A stretch of DNA of 61,600 nucleotides. It comes from Spirochaetota bacterium (GTDB lineage: Bacteria; Spirochaetota; UBA4802; UBA5550). The DNA is taken from contig QKCL01000074.1 of the NCBI GenBank assembly GCA_003246895.1, positions 1 to 61,600 of the forward strand, in the 5' to 3' direction. This document shows positions 37,701-46,685 of the stretch, in pieces. The notes under the pieces are model-generated. The model searched no databases, was not told the origin of the DNA, and worked only from the letters and a program-made list of their open reading frames with translations. Numbering within the stretch: the stretch's first letter is position 1; each line of letters begins with the position of its first letter. The position numbers and the translations under genes were made by a program.

Positions 37701-37785
37701 GCCCAGGTGGTGGAACTGGTAGACACAAGGGACTTAAAATCCCTTGCACCCTGTGTGCGTGCGGGTTCAAGTCCCGCCCTGGGCA
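37701..37785 (+). tRNA. tRNA-Leu (anticodon TAA)
   Basis: 85-base class II gene. Acceptor GCCCAGG / CCTGGGC, discriminator A, anticodon loop CTTAAAA giving TAA (reads TTA/TTG), long variable arm CACCCTGTGTGCGTG, T-loop GGTTCAAGTCC. Fourteen bases after tRNA-Cys, same transcript. Confidence 0.95.
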
Positions 37786-37814
37786 AACTGAGAGTTCTTT
37801 GATAAATCCAATAC

Positions 37815-37841
37815 AGACTGCAGATGATACAGTCTTTTTTT
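37815..37841 (+). terminator. terminator after tRNA-Leu(TAA)
   Basis: Stem AGACTG / CAGTCT, nine-base loop, then TTTTTT. Thirty bases past the tRNA-Leu 3' end. Confidence 0.75.
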
Positions 37842-38246
37842 ATGCTTTCATTTTTCAATTTTTTTGCAAAACCTTTAATATCCTCGTATTTAAGTTATCA
37901 ATTTTCTTTTTCATACCCTTCAGCAAGCAAACACCATTTTGCTACGATGCAGGTCAAAATTCAAAAAATATTGTTTCAATCATCATTTACAGAATATACT
38001 GAATCTGGTTGCCTCAATCACAACTTCTATTTCATCTTTGCTCATAGCAGGCCACATCTACACCAGTCCCAGTCCAGAGACAAAACAAATCCTCCCCGCA
38101 CAGAACTGATCAACATACAAAGTGGAAACCAAGCCAACTTTTGAATTCTTTTTCTTTAAGATTACAATAAAGCAGTTTACAAATTGCTATTATCAATACC
38201 ACATAACGTTATATAAATATACTATAAATGTGTTTCGGGGTTTTTT
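37842..38246. other. intergenic, no gene recognised
   Basis: About 400 AT-rich bases. Two short plus-strand reading frames here (starting at 37799 and 37824) are made of low-complexity Phe/Ile/Ser runs, lack ribosome sites and overlap the terminator, so I do not call them. The last 60 bases contain TATACT and TATAAA boxes that may serve the lipoprotein at 38247. Confidence 0.5.
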
Positions 38247-38906
38247 ATGAGAATATTCATTATCTTTATTTCTGCAATTCTAATAGTTTCAGGATGCGGA
38301 GATGCAAAAGATGGCTATTGGGAGACAGTCATATCAGATGATTTTAACAGAGCCGATGGAGCTCCAGGATCCAGTTGGACAGTACAAAAAGGTTCCTACG
38401 CGCTGCTTGGAATATCAGAAAACAGTGTTCAATACACATCAAATTATGATGATGATACAGATGATGATGAAGAATCATATGCAGGGTTAATATATCCAGA
38501 CAATATCAATAATTCCCAAATTAAATCTTCTATAAAGGTGATGACAGAGGATAACTTTGACAGGATTGAATGTATCGGATATAAATTTTCAATCTATCCC
38601 AGCGGTAAAACTTTTTTTCTTGTTTTTTCGAGTGAATATTTTGCAATTATAGACAACAATGATGTTATTTATTCATCCATGTCTGTTACACTACTATCCA
38701 ATTCAACATATTATTTAAAAATGGAGGCCCATGGATCCAATCTGGGTGTCTTTATTTATGATTCAAATAACGTTAAAAAATATGAAATAAATACAGTTAT
38801 CGATAATTATTCTTCTGTATCACTTGGTTTTGTTTTTTTAGGCAATGGCCTCTTAAGCACAAAAGTTGATGATTTTGAAATTATGTCATATAAGGAATTA
38901 GATTAA
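38247..38906 (+). CDS. lipoprotein with lectin/glucanase-like beta-sandwich
   Basis: 219-residue predicted lipoprotein. Hydrophobic leader ends at lipobox VSGC (Cys near residue 17). The mature chain opens DDFNRADGAPGSSW, a phrase typical of concanavalin-A-like/LamG-type jelly rolls that begin DDFnr, and ends VDDFEIMSY; an Asp/Glu-rich patch lies between (residues about 68-76, possible Ca2+ contact). No catalytic residues can be assigned. It lacks a clear operon partner. AT content is higher than its neighbours. Function unknown; a surface carbohydrate-binding role would fit. Confidence 0.72.
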   Translation: MRIFIIFISAILIVSGCGDAKDGYWETVISDDFNRADGAPGSSWTVQKGSYALLGISENSVQYTSNYDDDTDDDEESYAGLIYPDNINNSQIKSSIKVMTEDNFDRIECIGYKFSIYPSGKTFFLVFSSEYFAIIDNNDVIYSSMSVTLLSNSTYYLKMEAHGSNLGVFIYDSNNVKKYEINTVIDNYSSVSLGFVFLGNGLLSTKVDDFEIMSYKELD

Positions 38907-39331
38907 TCAGCCGATCTGATCATTTCCAAACAAATTTCAATTATCTTCTTTTAAAAAAACTTTTATTGGCCAACTTCATGTAAATATTAAAGAAAACCAA
39001 TTCAGTGCTGCTTCCATCTCCTGCACTCACTGCCCCAAAAGATGTGGCCATGTGTTGCAAATATATTACCGCAATCAGCAGGATTCGGCAAACACTCTGG
39101 GATAAAACTTTTGCTGCACCTCTTACATAGATTTCTTTTCCCATCAACAGCAGAACATCCTGACCTTCCCTTGTAAATTATCCCCTTTCATTGTGTAACT
39201 AATATACCATAGATAAGAAATGAATTAATATTTGACTATAATGAAAATTTGTACATAAATAAGATCAAAATTATTGTGAAAAGAACCAAAGTCAGTATAT
39301 ATTACTTTAATAATACAGAAAGGCGGTCATT
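38907..39331. other. intergenic, possible promoter at 39274
   Basis: 425 bases. A 68-codon minus-strand frame (38941-39147) has no ribosome site and no recognisable family; not called. Two promoter-like pairs face the SBP-OmpA gene: TTGACT/ATAAAT starting near 39229 and TTGTGA/TATATA at 39274-39301 (16-base spacer). The second is 30 bases before the ATG. Confidence 0.4.
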
Positions 39332-41014
39332 ATGAGAAGAAATATTGCCATGGCATTTCTCCTGACTGCTGCATTTGGAATTTTCTCACCATTCTCATGC
39401 AGCAAGAAGGATGCCGATGATAAAAAAGTTGTAACAGAACAGGCAGGAGACTTTGTCAGCGGTGACAGAATAAAGGTTCCCCTCATTGCCTGGGGTGCGG
39501 ATCTCATTGCAATTCATGCCAACGGCGACAGCGAAAAGACAGTGAAGGGATCCCTCTTTGACAAGGAGGGACTTAACATTGAACTTTTCAGGGAAGATGA
39601 TTTCAGCAAACAGGTAGACATGTTCATCCGGGGAGAAATTGTGTTTCTCCGCGGCACTATGGGCATGCTTAATGCCGCATCAGAGAGACTTAATTCCAGT
39701 TCACAAACCAGGCCGGTAGTTATTTTTCAGCATTCATGGTCAGCCGGCGGTGACGTACTTGTAGTCAAAAGCGGTATCAAATCAGTAAAAGATTTAAAGG
39801 GAAAGACTGTGGCGATTCAAAGTTACGGGCCCCATGTGGATTACTTTCTCAAACTTTTAAAGGATGCAAGGCTGAAGCCATCAGATGTTAAGATACAGTG
39901 GACCAAAGACCTCATCGGCCCCAAGGGGGACACACCAATGTCAAAGTTCTACAGCTCTTCGGTTGATGCGGTTTTTGTTATTATTCCCGATGCTCTGGCC
40001 CTTACATCAAACGGCACTGTCGGCACAGGGGCAGAGGATTCCTTCAAGGGAGCGCGCATACTTTTATCGACCAAAACTGCCAACAGGATAATCAGCGATG
40101 TATATGTGGTGAGAAAGGACTACTTCAACAAGAATAGAAAAGACGTTGAGAAGTTTGTAAAAGCACTTCTTAAATCTGAAGAGGAAGTCAGGGACTCATT
40201 TAAAAGCAGGGCATCTGAAGGTTTAGTAAAACTCCTCAGTTCCGGCGGGAAACTTCTCCTGGACGATTCCGGCGCAGCAGATGATGTAAAGGGGATGTAC
40301 TATGATGCCGAAATTTCAGGCTTTGATGGCAACTACAAGTTTCTTGCAGATTCAAATTATCCCCGTAACTGCATGCGCCTGACTTCGGAAATTCAGGATT
40401 CACTGATAGATATCGGTATAATAAAGAAAAAGTCAAGGATCGAGGCGGCAGACTGGGACTTCAATGAGTTAAAGAAGGGACTGCGCTATGCGAACGTAAA
40501 GGTCTCATCCAGATTCAATCCCGGTAAAATATCCACCATAGCGGAAAAAATAAGCAGAAAAGAGGATTCTTCACTTTTCAGATTTGATATTTTTTTCCAG
40601 CCCAATCAGAAGAGCTTTTCCGTTTCAACCTACAGGAAAGAGTTTGACCGTGTAATAGATTTCGCATCAACCTATGGCGGCGCTCTAATTACAGTTGAGG
40701 GCCATTCCGATCCAATGGGTTATCTCCGCAAACAGCAGGAAGGTGCCGATCAGATTCTGCTCAAAAAGATAAAACAGTCGGCAAGGAACCTGAGCTATAA
40801 TAGGGCCGGTTCTGTCCGGGATGAGGTAATAAAATACGCTAACTCAAAAGGGATCTCCCTGGATCCGAACCAGTTTTCAACCATAGGCCACGGCATTGAC
40901 AAACCGGTATTCCAGATACCTAAGTCAAAGGAGCAATGGCGGACCAATATGCGTGTTGAATTTAAAATAATCCAGGTAGAGGCAGAAGAAGAAGTATTTA
41001 AACCGCTTCAATAG
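39332..41014 (+). CDS. solute-binding protein fused to OmpA-like domain (lipoprotein)
   Basis: 560-residue envelope protein. Lipobox PFSC (Cys near residue 23). Residues about 45-385 form a periplasmic solute-binding fold of the NMT1/TauA kind: RIKVPLIAWGAD, GEIVFLRGTMGMLNAA, VKSGIKSVKDLKGKTVAIQ, and DVYVVRKDYFNKN. After a linker, residues about 430-555 are an OmpA/MotB C-terminal domain (FDIFFQPNQKSFS, ITVEGHSDPMGY, NRAGSVRDEV, TIGHGIDKP) that should bind peptidoglycan. AAAGGCGG precedes the ATG. No ABC permease or ATPase genes are nearby, so it is more likely a sensor or structural binder than a transport component. First gene of a four-gene unit. Confidence 0.85.
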   Translation: MRRNIAMAFLLTAAFGIFSPFSCSKKDADDKKVVTEQAGDFVSGDRIKVPLIAWGADLIAIHANGDSEKTVKGSLFDKEGLNIELFREDDFSKQVDMFIRGEIVFLRGTMGMLNAASERLNSSSQTRPVVIFQHSWSAGGDVLVVKSGIKSVKDLKGKTVAIQSYGPHVDYFLKLLKDARLKPSDVKIQWTKDLIGPKGDTPMSKFYSSSVDAVFVIIPDALALTSNGTVGTGAEDSFKGARILLSTKTANRIISDVYVVRKDYFNKNRKDVEKFVKALLKSEEEVRDSFKSRASEGLVKLLSSGGKLLLDDSGAADDVKGMYYDAEISGFDGNYKFLADSNYPRNCMRLTSEIQDSLIDIGIIKKKSRIEAADWDFNELKKGLRYANVKVSSRFNPGKISTIAEKISRKEDSSLFRFDIFFQPNQKSFSVSTYRKEFDRVIDFASTYGGALITVEGHSDPMGYLRKQQEGADQILLKKIKQSARNLSYNRAGSVRDEVIKYANSKGISLDPNQFSTIGHGIDKPVFQIPKSKEQWRTNMRVEFKIIQVEAEEEVFKPLQ

Positions 41015-41027
41015 CAAGGAGATGAAT

Positions 41028-41771
41028 ATGCGTATTAAGATAAAACATATAATGTATTTAATACCAATTCTTTTTGCCGGTGTTTTTGTGTTCAAAGATA
41101 TTTTTTTCAGCAGCGTGAATGGCAGAGATAAAAAATCTCTTTCCATAGATAAAGCCGCAGCTTCAGGACTCTGGTACATGAAGTTTTCTGAAAATGAAAA
41201 TGTTGTTCCCGGAGAAATCTCCCGCAAAAACTATTACATAATTTTTGACGGTTCCGGCAGCATGTCAGGAAAAAAGATTGTGACAGCAAAAGAGGCACTG
41301 AGGCATTTTATAAAAGTAATTCCGGCAGGAGCGAATGTGGGACTCTCGGCATTTGACCAGAAGGGCAATTTTGAGAGGGCAAAACTCGGAACACAGAGGG
41401 ATGAAATAATCAGGCAGGTGAATAATATTGCCGCCGGCGGTAAAACTCCACTTGGAGAAGCTGTTGATACTGCCTATGCAAGTCTGGGAAAACAGGCAAG
41501 GAAGCAGCTCGGTTACGGCGAATATAATCTTGTAATTATTACAGACGGGATGGCAACAGACAGTTCCCACCTGGTAAAGGTTGTACAGCAATTACTGTCA
41601 GATTCTCCAATAACGGTTCATACAATAGGTTTTCAGATCGGCAAAGGCCATGTGCTGAATCAGCCCGGCCGGATTTATTATAAAACAGCAAGTAATTTCA
41701 AGGAGCTTTCAAAAGGGCTTGAGAGTGTTCTTGCTGAACTGAAAAATTTCACGGTATCAGAGTATAAATAA
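41028..41771 (+). CDS. membrane-anchored von Willebrand factor A domain protein
   Basis: 247-residue protein. N-terminal helix (about 8-24, IMYLIPILFAGVFVF) anchors it, with a VWA domain facing the periplasm (about 65-240). The metal-dependent adhesion site is intact: FDGSGSMSG, the Thr of GGKTPLGEA and the Asp of IITDGMATD. ATG at 41028 has AAGGAG six bases upstream; ATG 41022 is too close to it. It sits between the two SBP-OmpA genes and the following gene begins one base after its stop, so these three proteins probably work together. VWA domains mediate metal-bridged protein contacts. Confidence 0.85.
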   Translation: MRIKIKHIMYLIPILFAGVFVFKDIFFSSVNGRDKKSLSIDKAAASGLWYMKFSENENVVPGEISRKNYYIIFDGSGSMSGKKIVTAKEALRHFIKVIPAGANVGLSAFDQKGNFERAKLGTQRDEIIRQVNNIAAGGKTPLGEAVDTAYASLGKQARKQLGYGEYNLVIITDGMATDSSHLVKVVQQLLSDSPITVHTIGFQIGKGHVLNQPGRIYYKTASNFKELSKGLESVLAELKNFTVSEYK

Positions 41772-41772
41772 T

Positions 41773-43332
41773 ATGAAAGGATCAATGCATATTCTACAGA
41801 GAATTATAGGTGCGACAATTCTCATCAGTCTGGCAGGGGGAACAATATACACTTTTCTCCATAAAAAAGAAGAAGCTGTCAATATCACATATAGTACGAG
41901 TGATGCAGGATCCCTCAAGGGGGATATATCAATTGCACTGGACAGCTGGATAGGCTACTTCCCCTTCAGGTCACCGGTATTCGGAAAACTGATGCGTGAT
42001 TCAGGGTACCGCGTGAAGCTCGTTGATGACAAGGCGGACTATGCGGGCAGAATGGAGATGTTAAGGAAGGGGGAGATTGACCTTGCTGTATATACCGTTG
42101 ACTCCTACCTTCTTAACGGCAGGAAGGGGAAATTCCCCGGGGTTATCGTAACGATAATTGATGAATCAAAGGGCGGAGATGCTATCGTTGCATGGAAGGA
42201 AAAGGTAAGCAATATTGAGAGTCTCAAGAAATCCGGGGATTTTAAGATTGCCTTTACACCCTCCTCCCCAAGTGAACACCTGCTAAAATCAATGGCATTT
42301 CATTTTGATATACCCTCTATTCGGGACAGGAAAGGGAAATGGGCAATTAAAGTAAATGGAGCGGAAGAGGCATTTGAAAAATTTATAAAGAAAGATGCCG
42401 ATATCGCGGTTCTATGGGAACCGCATGTTACAGAGGCACTGTCACACCCCGGGACTGTAAAACTCATCGGTTCAGAGGATGTTGAAAAACTCATAGTTGA
42501 TATTCTGGTCGTGAACAGAAATTTCGCCGAGAAAAAACCGGAAGTTGTGAAGCTTTTTCTTAAAAACTATTTTGATACACTCAATATCTACAATTCGGAC
42601 CCACAAAGGCTGCATAAAGATATCTTTAAACAGGTTGTCCTTTCGGAACAGCAGGTTCAGTACATGCTTAAGGGTGTTAAATGGATTAACTATCCCGAAA
42701 ACCTCCAGTGGTTCGGATTATCACAGAATCAGAGCAACAGCCGCCCGGAACTTGTTGAATCAATAAATTCCACAATAAATATTCTTCTGGGAAATAATGA
42801 CTTTGATACAAACCCTCTTCAGGACAAGGATCCCTACACCATTATTAATTCACATTTTATAAAGGGTCTTTACGGAGTTTCAGCACAGCACAAGCCGGCA
42901 GGAACAGCAGATGGGGATTCCCTTGCCAGACATTTTTCAAAAATTTCCGACAGGGAATGGAAAAATTTCCGGGTTGTGGGTTCATTGAAATTCCGTCCCA
43001 TTTCGTTCCGTAGCGGAACCTCTCTGCTTGATGAAAACGGCCGCTCAGAGATAAAACAGATAATAGAAAGTGTCAGGCATTACCCAAATTTCAGAATACT
43101 AATAAAGGGCCATACAGGTCTGCGGGGAGATATCAATGCCAACCTGAATCTTTCAAGGGACAGGGCCGGCGCTGTTAAAAGAGAATTTCAATATTCATAC
43201 AATATTGATCCCAACAGGCTCCTTGTAATGGGAATCGGCCCCAAAGAGCCTTTGCCAAGAAATCCGGAAGAATCCGATAGGGCTTATGACAACAGGCTGA
43301 AAAGGGTTGAAATACTCTTTGTTACTAAATAA
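41773..43332 (+). CDS. second solute-binding/OmpA fusion protein
   Basis: 519-residue paralogue of the gene at 39332, with a plain N-terminal TM anchor (about 8-26) instead of a lipobox. Residues about 45-330: NMT1/SsuA-like binding fold (ISIALDSWIGYFP, EMLRKGEIDLAVYTVDSYL, DADIAVLWEPHVTEAL). Residues about 395-519: OmpA-like domain with FRSGTSLLDENGRSEI, GHTGLRGD, SRDRAGAVK and the closing RLKRVEILF. The ATG at 41773 lacks a ribosome site; translation may be coupled to the VWA stop one base away, or begin at the ATG at 41785. Ligand unknown. Confidence 0.85.
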   Translation: MKGSMHILQRIIGATILISLAGGTIYTFLHKKEEAVNITYSTSDAGSLKGDISIALDSWIGYFPFRSPVFGKLMRDSGYRVKLVDDKADYAGRMEMLRKGEIDLAVYTVDSYLLNGRKGKFPGVIVTIIDESKGGDAIVAWKEKVSNIESLKKSGDFKIAFTPSSPSEHLLKSMAFHFDIPSIRDRKGKWAIKVNGAEEAFEKFIKKDADIAVLWEPHVTEALSHPGTVKLIGSEDVEKLIVDILVVNRNFAEKKPEVVKLFLKNYFDTLNIYNSDPQRLHKDIFKQVVLSEQQVQYMLKGVKWINYPENLQWFGLSQNQSNSRPELVESINSTINILLGNNDFDTNPLQDKDPYTIINSHFIKGLYGVSAQHKPAGTADGDSLARHFSKISDREWKNFRVVGSLKFRPISFRSGTSLLDENGRSEIKQIIESVRHYPNFRILIKGHTGLRGDINANLNLSRDRAGAVKREFQYSYNIDPNRLLVMGIGPKEPLPRNPEESDRAYDNRLKRVEILFVTK

Positions 43333-43343
43333 GGAAAAAGAAA

Positions 43344-44321
43344 ATGTTTGATAAGAAAAGTATAAACAAGTCCTATACGTACAACAATGATCATAATCCA
43401 GTGCTTCCTGCAGATACATGGTTTCAAAATCCGCCTGAAGGGCTCACTCTCTTCATTGTTCTATATACCCTGACATGCCAGTGGTCACAATGCCTTGGGT
43501 GCAACCTCCCCTCTCAGATGTCGGAGTATCATATCAGTTATAAAAATATCATAAAGCAGATAGACTATGTATTCAACCATATACTCGATGATAAAAAGAA
43601 AACAGAACTGAAAAAAATAATACTATCAAACAACGGCTCTGTTCTGGATGAAAAGACATTTTCAACCACTGCCCTCCTTTACTTCATTGCAATGATGAAC
43701 ATGAACTGTCCCAACATTGATACCCTGACGATTGAAACAAGGCCTGAATATGTTGACTGGGAAGAGTTGGAGATAATAGCCCGGGCCCTGAAAGAGGGTG
43801 ACACTCCTTCAAATCTTGAAGTCGCCATAGGATTTGAAGCCTATGATGAAATCATCCGCAATGAGTATTTTAAAAAGGGCCTGAATCTCGAAGTCTTTGA
43901 AAAGTTTGCAGAAAAAATGGGAAAATACGGTTTTAAACTTAAGACATATTTCATGCTTAAACCTGTGCCGCAGATAACGGAAAAAGAAGCCATTGAGGAT
44001 ATAAAAAATGGAATAGATTATCTGGACGGAATCGCAAAAAAATACAGTCTTTACATAAACATGCACCTGAACCCCACCTATGTTGCACGGGGTACACCTC
44101 TGGAAGATGCCTTTAAGAATGGAGAATATGGGCCGCCCCGGCTTTCAGATGTGGTTGAAATAGTCAAACATGCGGAAGGAAAAGATATTTCTCTTTATAT
44201 AGGCCTTGATGATGAAGGTCTGGCAGTTGAGAACGGATCCTTTATTCGTGAAGGAGATGAAAATCTGGTTGAAAAACTCTCCGAATTTAACAGAACAGAA
44301 AATTACCGGCTCTTCATCTGA
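43344..44321 (+). CDS. radical SAM protein, TIGR01210/RaSEA-like, Cx4Cx2C
   Basis: 325-residue radical SAM enzyme. The cluster-binding motif is C45-x4-C50-x2-C53 (LTCQWSQCLGCN), unlike the standard Cx3Cx2C. LSNNGSVLDE and IETRPEYVDW resemble the Elp3-like TIGR01210 branch that includes the archaeosine enzyme RaSEA. It is shorter than Elp3 and has no GNAT domain. It follows the SBP-OmpA gene by 11 bases with AAGGAA upstream, so it is the last gene of that unit. No tRNA-modification partner is adjacent; queA at 55031 is 11 kb away. Its substrate is unknown; the operon suggests an envelope-related or signalling substrate. Confidence 0.78.
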   Translation: MFDKKSINKSYTYNNDHNPVLPADTWFQNPPEGLTLFIVLYTLTCQWSQCLGCNLPSQMSEYHISYKNIIKQIDYVFNHILDDKKKTELKKIILSNNGSVLDEKTFSTTALLYFIAMMNMNCPNIDTLTIETRPEYVDWEELEIIARALKEGDTPSNLEVAIGFEAYDEIIRNEYFKKGLNLEVFEKFAEKMGKYGFKLKTYFMLKPVPQITEKEAIEDIKNGIDYLDGIAKKYSLYINMHLNPTYVARGTPLEDAFKNGEYGPPRLSDVVEIVKHAEGKDISLYIGLDDEGLAVENGSFIREGDENLVEKLSEFNRTENYRLFI

Positions 44322-44919
44322 CTCCGAGTTTCATGGATTTTTCAAGGACTTCGACCTCTGTGTCAAGGTCCAGAAAGTCATCCTCATAGAGCTTCTGCAG
44401 CTGATTCTCGAAGTTTTTTGCAATGAGATCAAGGACTGATTCAGCCTTTTTCAGGATCTTTTTATTCTCATCATTTTCCTGCTTTGAAAGGGCTATGTAC
44501 TGTTCAATGATCCGTATGGTGGTGTCAAGGTAGTAGTTAATAAACTGCCTAGCCACCCTCATGTCCTTTGGGTCACTCTCGAAATCCTCATAAATTTTTT
44601 CTGTAACCATATATATCTTTTCAATTTTAGTCTTTACCTGTTCATTTTCAGCTTCAAGTGCGAGTTTTTTCATTTTACGTATTCTATTACGGCCGTTTCT
44701 AACAACTTTGCGCAGGGTACCGGTATCAATATTATGCTTTCTGGCTATTTCTTCAATTCTGGGATCAATTTGTTGGGAAGCAGTGACGAGAAAACTCCCG
44801 AGCAGGCCTCCGGCACCAGCAAGTAATGATATAAGTATGCCTATTTCAAAGACAGAGTAAAACAGCGCAAAGGCCGCGGCACCGCATATTATTGAAAGTA
44901 TATATCTAATGTATTTCAT
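44314..44919 (-). CDS. XpaC-family membrane protein
   Basis: 201-residue protein with two N-terminal TM helices (about 4-42) and a long helical cytoplasmic part, matching the XpaC family (named for 5-bromo-4-chloroindolyl phosphate hydrolysis). Typical features are KMKKLALEAENEQVKTKIEKI and the C-terminal acidic EDDFLDLDTEVEVLEKSMK, which has the look of a docking tail. XpaC proteins usually pair with the TelA/KlaA toxic-anion-resistance protein; no telA is in the window. The gene converges on the radical SAM gene, overlapping by 8 bases, which supports a link to that unit. Confidence 0.85.
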   Translation of the reverse strand: MKYIRYILSIICGAAAFALFYSVFEIGILISLLAGAGGLLGSFLVTASQQIDPRIEEIARKHNIDTGTLRKVVRNGRNRIRKMKKLALEAENEQVKTKIEKIYMVTEKIYEDFESDPKDMRVARQFINYYLDTTIRIIEQYIALSKQENDENKKILKKAESVLDLIAKNFENQLQKLYEDDFLDLDTEVEVLEKSMKLGVR

Positions 44920-44975
44920 TAAAGGATCCTGTATAATTGCTCATAATAACAGTCTAACCTTTAACAGCGATAAAT

Positions 44976-44994
44976 AAAAGTTCAAGCAACTTTT
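44976..44994. promoter_or_regulatory. inverted repeat between xpaC and metK
   Basis: AAAAGTT / AACTTTT around a five-base CAAGC loop, 57 bases before the xpaC start and 155 before metK. Possible operator or hairpin; no T tract on either side. Confidence 0.3.
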
Positions 44995-45148
44995 GAATTT
45001 AAAAAATATATATCTGACTATTTTTAGGCAATAATATATTTATAATTTTTATTCCCGATAATAGGTCTTATTGGATGAAGTTAAAAATAATATGCTGGAT
45101 TTTTTTGTAAACTATAGTAAAATACAACATATTTTTCTGGAGGAAACT

Positions 45149-46324
45149 ATGGATCAGACAAGAAATTATCTATTTACTTCCGAAAGTGTGACAGAAGGGC
45201 ATCCTGACAAAATCTGCGATCAGGTTTCAGATGCAGTACTCGATGCCATACTTGCGCAGGATCCCTTTGCCAGGGTAGCCTGCGACTGTTTCACAAAAAC
45301 CGGAATGATAATAGTGGGAGGAGAAATTACAACCACTGCCCAGATAAAAATTCCCGATATTGCAAAGAATACCCTGAAGGAAATCGGCTACACAGATGCT
45401 GCATATGGAATAGATGCAGACAGCTGTGCTGTACTTGTTCACATTTCAGAACAGTCACCCGACATTGCACAGGGTGTTGATGAGAAGTCAGCGAATGGCA
45501 AAGTCGGCAGCGAACAGGGGGCCGGAGACCAGGGCATGATGTTCGGCTATGCAACAAATGAAACACCGGTGTTAATGCCATTGCCAATTGTACTTGCACA
45601 TAAGATTACAGAAAAACTTGCTGAAGTCAGGAAAACGAATAAATTGACTTACCTCAGACCTGACGGCAAGGGACAGGTAACAATCGAATATAAAAACGGC
45701 AAGCCTGCCAGGGTACATACAGTTGTTGTATCCACACAGCATGATGATGGTATCGAACATGACCGGATTAAAGAAGATATAATAAGGGAAATAATTAAAC
45801 CTGTATGCGGAGAGTGGCTAGATAGTGAAACAATTTATCACGTAAATCCCACAGGCCAGTTTGTCAAAGGCGGCCCATATGCCGATTCCGGTCTCACCGG
45901 AAGAAAAATAATTGTAGACACCTATGGCGGTCATGGCAGCCACGGAGGGGGCTGTTTTTCAGGGAAAGATCCATCCAAGGTTGACAGAAGCGCGGCATAT
46001 GCAGCGCGTTACATAGCAAAAAATGTGGTTGCCGCTGGACTGGCTGACGAGTGTGAAGTTCAGCTGGCCTACGCAATAGGTGTTGCAGAACCGGTCAGTC
46101 TTCTGGTTGACTGTTCCGGGACAAACAAAATTCCGGAAAGTGAAATTGAAAAGCTTATCATTGAAAATTTTCCACTGAAACCTGCTGATATAATTAACGA
46201 ATTGAAGCTTCGCAGGCCCATCTACAGGCAAACAGCCGCATACGGTCACTTCGGAAGAGAACTCGAAAATTTCACATGGGAAAAATGTGATAAAGCAGAA
46301 ATACTCAGAAAGGTACTTCCGTAA
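45149..46324 (+). CDS. metK: S-adenosylmethionine synthetase
   Basis: 391-residue enzyme making SAM from ATP and methionine. Family motifs: [20 protein letters not shown] at the N-terminus, [19 protein letters not shown] (ATP loop) and [19 protein letters not shown] (P-loop-like). ATG at 45149 has TGGAGG six bases upstream and matches the family start; the frame is open 26 codons further up, which is not used. I see no SAM riboswitch in the 229 bases before it. It supplies SAM for the radical SAM protein, QueA and the methyltransferase in this window, though only by chance of position. Confidence 0.97.
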   Translation: MDQTRNYLFTSESVTEGHPDKICDQVSDAVLDAILAQDPFARVACDCFTKTGMIIVGGEITTTAQIKIPDIAKNTLKEIGYTDAAYGIDADSCAVLVHISEQSPDIAQGVDEKSANGKVGSEQGAGDQGMMFGYATNETPVLMPLPIVLAHKITEKLAEVRKTNKLTYLRPDGKGQVTIEYKNGKPARVHTVVVSTQHDDGIEHDRIKEDIIREIIKPVCGEWLDSETIYHVNPTGQFVKGGPYADSGLTGRKIIVDTYGGHGSHGGGCFSGKDPSKVDRSAAYAARYIAKNVVAAGLADECEVQLAYAIGVAEPVSLLVDCSGTNKIPESEIEKLIIENFPLKPADIINELKLRRPIYRQTAAYGHFGRELENFTWEKCDKAEILRKVLP

Positions 46325-46337
46325 TTAATAGAAGTCC

Positions 46338-46388
46338 GGGGGCAGCTCCAAAATACCATCTGTGTATATATTTATGGAGTCTGCCCTG
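46338..46388 (+). other. long imperfect hairpin, no T tract
   Basis: GGGCAG-c-TCCA pairs with TGGA-g/t-CTGCCC, and the stem can extend through AAATA / TATTT to a loop of about 13 bases. It lies 14 bases after the metK stop. Lacking a U-rich tail it may be an mRNA-stabilising stem, or a REP-like element. Confidence 0.45.
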
Positions 46389-46598
46389 GATTCGTGGATT
46401 CGATCCATGAGTTAAAATTATTTACCGCCATTGTTTCTTCAACCGATGTTAGAGTGGCTGAACCTCTGAGATTTTTCAGCCTGTTTATCATATTCGTCAC
46501 AGCTATCAAAGAAAGCTTGCTCCGACCCTGCTTTTCACTAATTGTTCAAGAATATAAATAACTATATTTTTTTAAGAAGACCGGCTTAAGAAATCATC

Positions 46599-46627
46599 TT
46601 GACACCTCCTCTTTATGATCATATTAT
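46599..46627 (+). promoter_or_regulatory. strong sigma70-type promoter
   Basis: TTGACA, exact 17-base spacer, TATTAT. It is the best promoter match in the window and lies 59 bases before the ATG of the RelA/SpoT-like gene. Confidence 0.75.
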
Positions 46628-46685
46628 TTTATAGTCAATTTTTATAAAAACAGAGCAAAACAGTTTTCCTTTGCCGGAGAAAGAG

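Larger units (their letters stand above)
46325..46685. other. intergenic after metK: hairpin, possible gene relic, promoter
   Basis: 361 bases. Besides the hairpin and promoter listed separately, a short minus-strand frame 46372-46491 (39 codons, starting MINRLKNLRG, ending NPGQTP) has fairly protein-like composition and its frame is open about 18 codons further upstream, but no ribosome site. It may be the tail of a decayed gene. Two overlapping direct repeats, GGATTCG and TGGATTCGATCC, lie at 46387-46405. Confidence 0.4.

Noticed and set aside
37799-38144. Two short overlapping frames after tRNA-Leu
   Set aside because: They run through the terminator hairpin, lack ribosome sites and are low-complexity Phe/Ile/Ser.
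38941-39147. 68-codon minus-strand frame
   Set aside because: No ribosome site, no promoter, no family; Cys and Met distribution looks random.
44920-45148. SAM riboswitch before metK
   Set aside because: No GC-rich multi-helix core or kink-turn pattern; only one small 7-base inverted repeat is there.
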